Positions 5,011 to 8,066 of a stretch of DNA of 8,066 nucleotides are shown here, piece by piece. This DNA is from Nitrososphaerota archaeon (lineage in GTDB: Archaea > Thermoproteota > Nitrososphaeria > Nitrososphaerales > Nitrosopumilaceae). The DNA lies in NCBI GenBank assembly GCA_022565935.1, contig JADFJY010000054.1, positions 1 to 8,066 of the forward strand. Direction: 5' to 3'. How positions within the stretch are numbered: position 1 is the stretch's first letter; each line of letters begins with the position of its first letter. Below the pieces are notes generated by a model that saw only the letters and a list, made by a program, of their open reading frames with translations, did not search any database and had not been told where the DNA came from. The translations under genes and the position numbers were made by a program.

Positions 5011-8000
5011 TCATTTTTTCTTGCTTACTTGCATGTATAAATCAACAGTGCCACTTCCTATTGGAATATTACTTCCGACGATTACATTTTCAGTAATGCC
5101 TTTTAGTCGTTCTACTTCTCCAGAAAGTGCAGCTTTTGCAATTGTTGGTACAGTAATTTCAAATGCGGCTCTTGCAAGAACACTATCTTTAGTGCCAGCA
5201 ATTCCATGTCTACCTATTTGTTGCATGTAACCTCTTGAACACATCAAATCAGATACTAACATGATGTATCTATTATCAACTTCTAATCCTTGGTCTTCTA
5301 GAGTATGGTTTAGTTCGTTAATCAATGAATTTCTTGCAGCTTCAATACCCAAAGTTCCTGCAACTTCAAAGACATTATTTGTTCTAACATTTTGTTTGTC
5401 AATACCTTTGACTTCAAGAACTTTTGCAATATTTGAACCAGTTGTTTGGATAATCCATTCATCATCTTTTTGAACTAATGTTACACGTTCAATATCTGGG
5501 ACTCCTTTAACTATAGTATTAAGAACTTTATTTCTAATTGCAATTGCAGTTGGAGCATCACATTCTTCAACTAGTTTTAGAGTAATTAATTCACCAATTA
5601 TCTCCATCTTGAATTTTTTATTTGATGAAAGTGCTGTTTCTACCTCGGTAACTGTACATCCTCTTTCTCGGAGTCTATTTTCACTCAAAATTAGTTTAAT
5701 TTCAGTAGAATAATCAGTTTCAGAATCAGCAAGTAATGCACTTACTTTAGTTTGTAATATGTTTCTTGCAACCTCGATTGCTTTTTCTCGTGATTTCTTT
5801 GATTCATCATCAAGATAGATATCCATAGTTGGAGTAACAGGTTTCTTTCTTGCATCAACTAATTCAATTAGTCTTGGAAGACCCAACGTAACATTTCTTT
5901 CTTTAATTCCTGCAAAGTGGAAAGTTCTCAAAGTCATCTGAGTACCAGGTTCGCCGATTGATTGAGCAGTAATAATTCCCACTGCTTGTCCAGGTTCTAC
6001 TTGTGCACTATTGTAAAGTGAAAGTCCTTTCTTACATACAATTTCTGCACCATCTTTGCTCAGACCAGATTTATGTAAGGCATCAATTACAAGTGAAGTT
6101 AATCTTGGATTAAACGTCTTTGTGTATTTTTTAGTAAGAGTATCAATCTCATCTTTTGTAGCTTTCTTTCCAGAATCAATAAGAGATTGAGATTCAGTTA
6201 GTCTCTCAATGTTAAATGCCTCACCATGATCACTTTTTTGTACATCGATTCCATCTTCACCATAAAGGAATTGAACGATGTGACCATGTGGATCTCTTAC
6301 TGTTCCATCATATTCTAATCTAATGTGTTCTAATGCGTTAATTAGTCTACGTTGCATGTACCCACTTTGTTGTGTTCTAACTGCAGTATCTACTAGTCCT
6401 TCACGACCACCCATTGCATGGAAAAAGAATTCTAATGTAGAGAGTCCTTCTCGATAATTGGATTTTATAAATCCATGTGCATCAGGATTAGGATCATGTT
6501 CCACATAATGTGTCATTGCACGATTAGTGTAACCATCATTCATTCTATCTCCTCTTCTGGATTGTTGACCCAAAATACCTGCCATCTGTCCTACATTAAG
6601 AGATGAACCTCTGGCACCAGTTGTAGCCATAATTTTTCCAGCATTTGAATCATCAAGTGAATCATTTGCAGTAGATCCTGCTTTGTCTCTTGCTTTACCT
6701 AATTCATGTACAATGTATGCCTCTAAGGCTTCTTCAGGTCTCATACCTCTTGTGAGTTTTAGAGTTCCTTTCTCATATTGACGAGTCAAATCAGAGACAA
6801 CATCATAAGTTGATTTAACATCATCTATAATCTGTTGTCTATCTTTTTCTGGAACCTCAAGATCACCAAAACCATAACTAAAGCCATAATGTGTGATGAA
6901 TTGCTTAAACATTACTAGAATAGAGTTAAGGAAGTCTTTTCCAACTTGATTTCCATAGTCTTTTACAATTCGATGTAACACACTTTCCGGTTCTTCTGCA
7001 CCAATGGATGTTTTATCAATGACACCACTAATTAATTCACCATTTCTAATTACAACATCTTTTAATGGACCTCCGGTACCCTTTGACCATTTTGATGTGA
7101 GAACATAGTTAAAGTCATTTGGAAGAAATAATGAGAATAGTTGTTTTCCAGTGTATGCGGGTCCATCTTTTGTTTTAGTAGCAGGTTTAGGAATTTTACC
7201 AGTATAACCACCAAGCATTGCAAGATTTGAGAATTCTTGGAGAGATAATGTTGTATCGTCTTTAGTTAGAAGATATGCACCAGTAACAAAGTCTCTTAGT
7301 GCTCCAATAATTGGCCCACCATATCTTGGAGAAATTAATTGATCTTGAACTCTCATCAAAAGAATTGCTTCTGCTCTTGCTTCTTCACTTTGAGGAACGT
7401 GAAGATTCATCTCATCACCATCAAAATCTGCGTTGTATGGAGGACATACAGAAGGATGTAATCTGAAAGTCTTACCTGGAAGTACTTTAACATAGTGAGC
7501 CATAATAGACATTTGATGTAGGGATGGTTGTCTGTTAAACATCACAATATCACCGTTTGAAAGATGTCGTTCAATTAGATATCCATTCTCAAGTGTTTCA
7601 GCAATTATAGAACGGTCTTCTACAAAATCTAATCTAATTTTTACACCATCAGGTCTAACGATATAGTTTACTCCAGGGAAATTTTCAGGTCCATTAATTA
7701 CAAGTTTTCTCATTCTATCAATGTTCCATTCTGTAACAATTTCAGGAATCGTTAGTTTCATGGCAATAGAAAGAGGAACTCCAACTTCAGATAAATCCAA
7801 ACTTGGATCTGGAGAGATTACAGTTCGACTTGAAAAGTCAACTCTCTTTCCAGATAATGAACCTCTAAATCTTCCTTCTTTTCCTTTAAGTCTTTGAGTT
7901 AATGTTTTGAGTGGACGGCCAGAACGATGATGAGCTTGTGGAATTCCAGAAACTTCGTTATCAAAATATGTTGTAGTGTGGTACTGTAACAAATCAACCA

Positions 8001-8066
8001 AGTCTTGAACAATTAGTGGTGGAGTTCCAGCATCTTTACTTTCTTTTAGTCTTTGATTAACTCTGA
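5011..8066 (-). CDS. rpoA: DNA-directed RNA polymerase subunit A (A' and A'' in one chain), 5' end outside the window
   Basis: This is the largest catalytic subunit of archaeal RNA polymerase. About 1017 residues are visible and the frame stays open to the right edge; the missing N-terminus should hold the clamp zinc-binding region. In order: KGKEGRFRGSLSGKRVDFSS and TVISPDP (switch 2 region), FNRQPSLHQMS, the active-site NADFDGDE at 7434-7411 whose three aspartates hold the catalytic magnesium, the funnel region, then MGGREGLVDTAVRTQQSGYM (bridge helix, about 6420-6340). After a linker, EPGQAVGIITAQSIGEPGTQ with MTLRTFHFAG (5997-5911) is the trigger-loop region, which belongs to A''. The chain ends at TGA 5013-5011. 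No stop or start signal separates A' from A'', so the gene is unsplit. A TTG near 8001 is internal, since the conserved frame continues upstream of it. The Sm-like gene follows closely. Confidence 0.98.
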   Translation of the reverse strand, partial: RVNQRLKESKDAGTPPLIVQDLVDLLQYHTTTYFDNEVSGIPQAHHRSGRPLKTLTQRLKGKEGRFRGSLSGKRVDFSSRTVISPDPSLDLSEVGVPLSIAMKLTIPEIVTEWNIDRMRKLVINGPENFPGVNYIVRPDGVKIRLDFVEDRSIIAETLENGYLIERHLSNGDIVMFNRQPSLHQMSIMAHYVKVLPGKTFRLHPSVCPPYNADFDGDEMNLHVPQSEEARAEAILLMRVQDQLISPRYGGPIIGALRDFVTGAYLLTKDDTTLSLQEFSNLAMLGGYTGKIPKPATKTKDGPAYTGKQLFSLFLPNDFNYVLTSKWSKGTGGPLKDVVIRNGELISGVIDKTSIGAEEPESVLHRIVKDYGNQVGKDFLNSILVMFKQFITHYGFSYGFGDLEVPEKDRQQIIDDVKSTYDVVSDLTRQYEKGTLKLTRGMRPEEALEAYIVHELGKARDKAGSTANDSLDDSNAGKIMATTGARGSSLNVGQMAGILGQQSRRGDRMNDGYTNRAMTHYVEHDPNPDAHGFIKSNYREGLSTLEFFFHAMGGREGLVDTAVRTQQSGYMQRRLINALEHIRLEYDGTVRDPHGHIVQFLYGEDGIDVQKSDHGEAFNIERLTESQSLIDSGKKATKDEIDTLTKKYTKTFNPRLTSLVIDALHKSGLSKDGAEIVCKKGLSLYNSAQVEPGQAVGIITAQSIGEPGTQMTLRTFHFAGIKERNVTLGLPRLIELVDARKKPVTPTMDIYLDDESKKSREKAIEVARNILQTKVSALLADSETDYSTEIKLILSENRLRERGCTVTEVETALSSNKKFKMEIIGELITLKLVEECDAPTAIAIRNKVLNTIVKGVPDIERVTLVQKDDEWIIQTTGSNIAKVLEVKGIDKQNVRTNNVFEVAGTLGIEAARNSLINELNHTLEDQGLEVDNRYIMLVSDLMCSRGYMQQIGRHGIAGTKDSVLARAAFEITVPTIAKAALSGEVERLKGITENVIVGSNIPIGSGTVDLYMQVSKKK

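Noticed and set aside
4991..5473. Two plus-strand open frames (4991-5230 and 5261-5473) inside rpoA
   Set aside because: Both are antisense to the conserved C-terminal part of rpoA and show no independent coding signal.
7999..8001. TTG as the start of a separate 996-residue protein
   Set aside because: The frame stays open upstream to the window edge with conserved RNA polymerase sequence (RLKESKDAGTPPLIVQDL), so this codon is an internal leucine and the gene is simply cut by the window.

Overview
The window looks like a piece of an AT-rich (roughly one-third GC by eye) ammonia-oxidising archaeon of the Nitrosopumilus type (Nitrososphaerota/Thaumarchaeota). Four things support this. The transcription and translation proteins are archaeal: an archaeal NusA-like KH protein, eL30, archaeal uS12 and uS7, and a Sm-like protein. 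RNA polymerase subunit A is one uninterrupted frame carrying both the A' and A'' parts, which most other archaea encode as two genes. There is an intron-containing tRNA-Gln with an A1-U72 pair. TATA boxes sit about 25 bases before several start codons, as expected for short-leader or leaderless mRNAs. The assignment is an inference from gene content, not from a database match.

Layout. At the left edge, a minus-strand gene for a cysteine-rich YkgJ-type (CxxCxxCC) protein starts at 626 and runs off the window. It is divergent from a small plus-strand gene (653/662-982) for a possible winged-helix protein, and the two share a very short intergenic region with an inverted repeat. A plus-strand tRNA-Gln(CTG) with a probable 15-nt intron follows at 1028-1115. 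Everything to the right is on the minus strand. In transcription order it is rpoA (5' end outside the window), a Sm-like protein gene, a secreted Ig-like/TPR protein gene, rpl30e, nusA, rps12 and rps7. No gap exceeds 300 bases.

How it works together. rpoA, rpl30e, nusA, rps12 and rps7 are the classic archaeal RNA polymerase/ribosomal protein cluster. Here it is interrupted by the Sm-like gene and a 516-residue exported TPR protein. Sequence signals suggest at least three transcription units: rpoA with the Sm-like gene; the TPR gene from its own TATA box and a leaderless GTG; and rpl30e-nusA-rps12-rps7 from a strong TATA box. Between that last TATA box and the rpl30e start lies an 18-bp perfect palindrome, the best candidate regulatory element in the window. 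The cluster does not continue into tuf and rps10 as in many archaea; rps7 instead ends 13 bases from the convergent tRNA gene. No phage, CRISPR, insertion sequence or defence system is visible, and most of the window is conserved housekeeping DNA.
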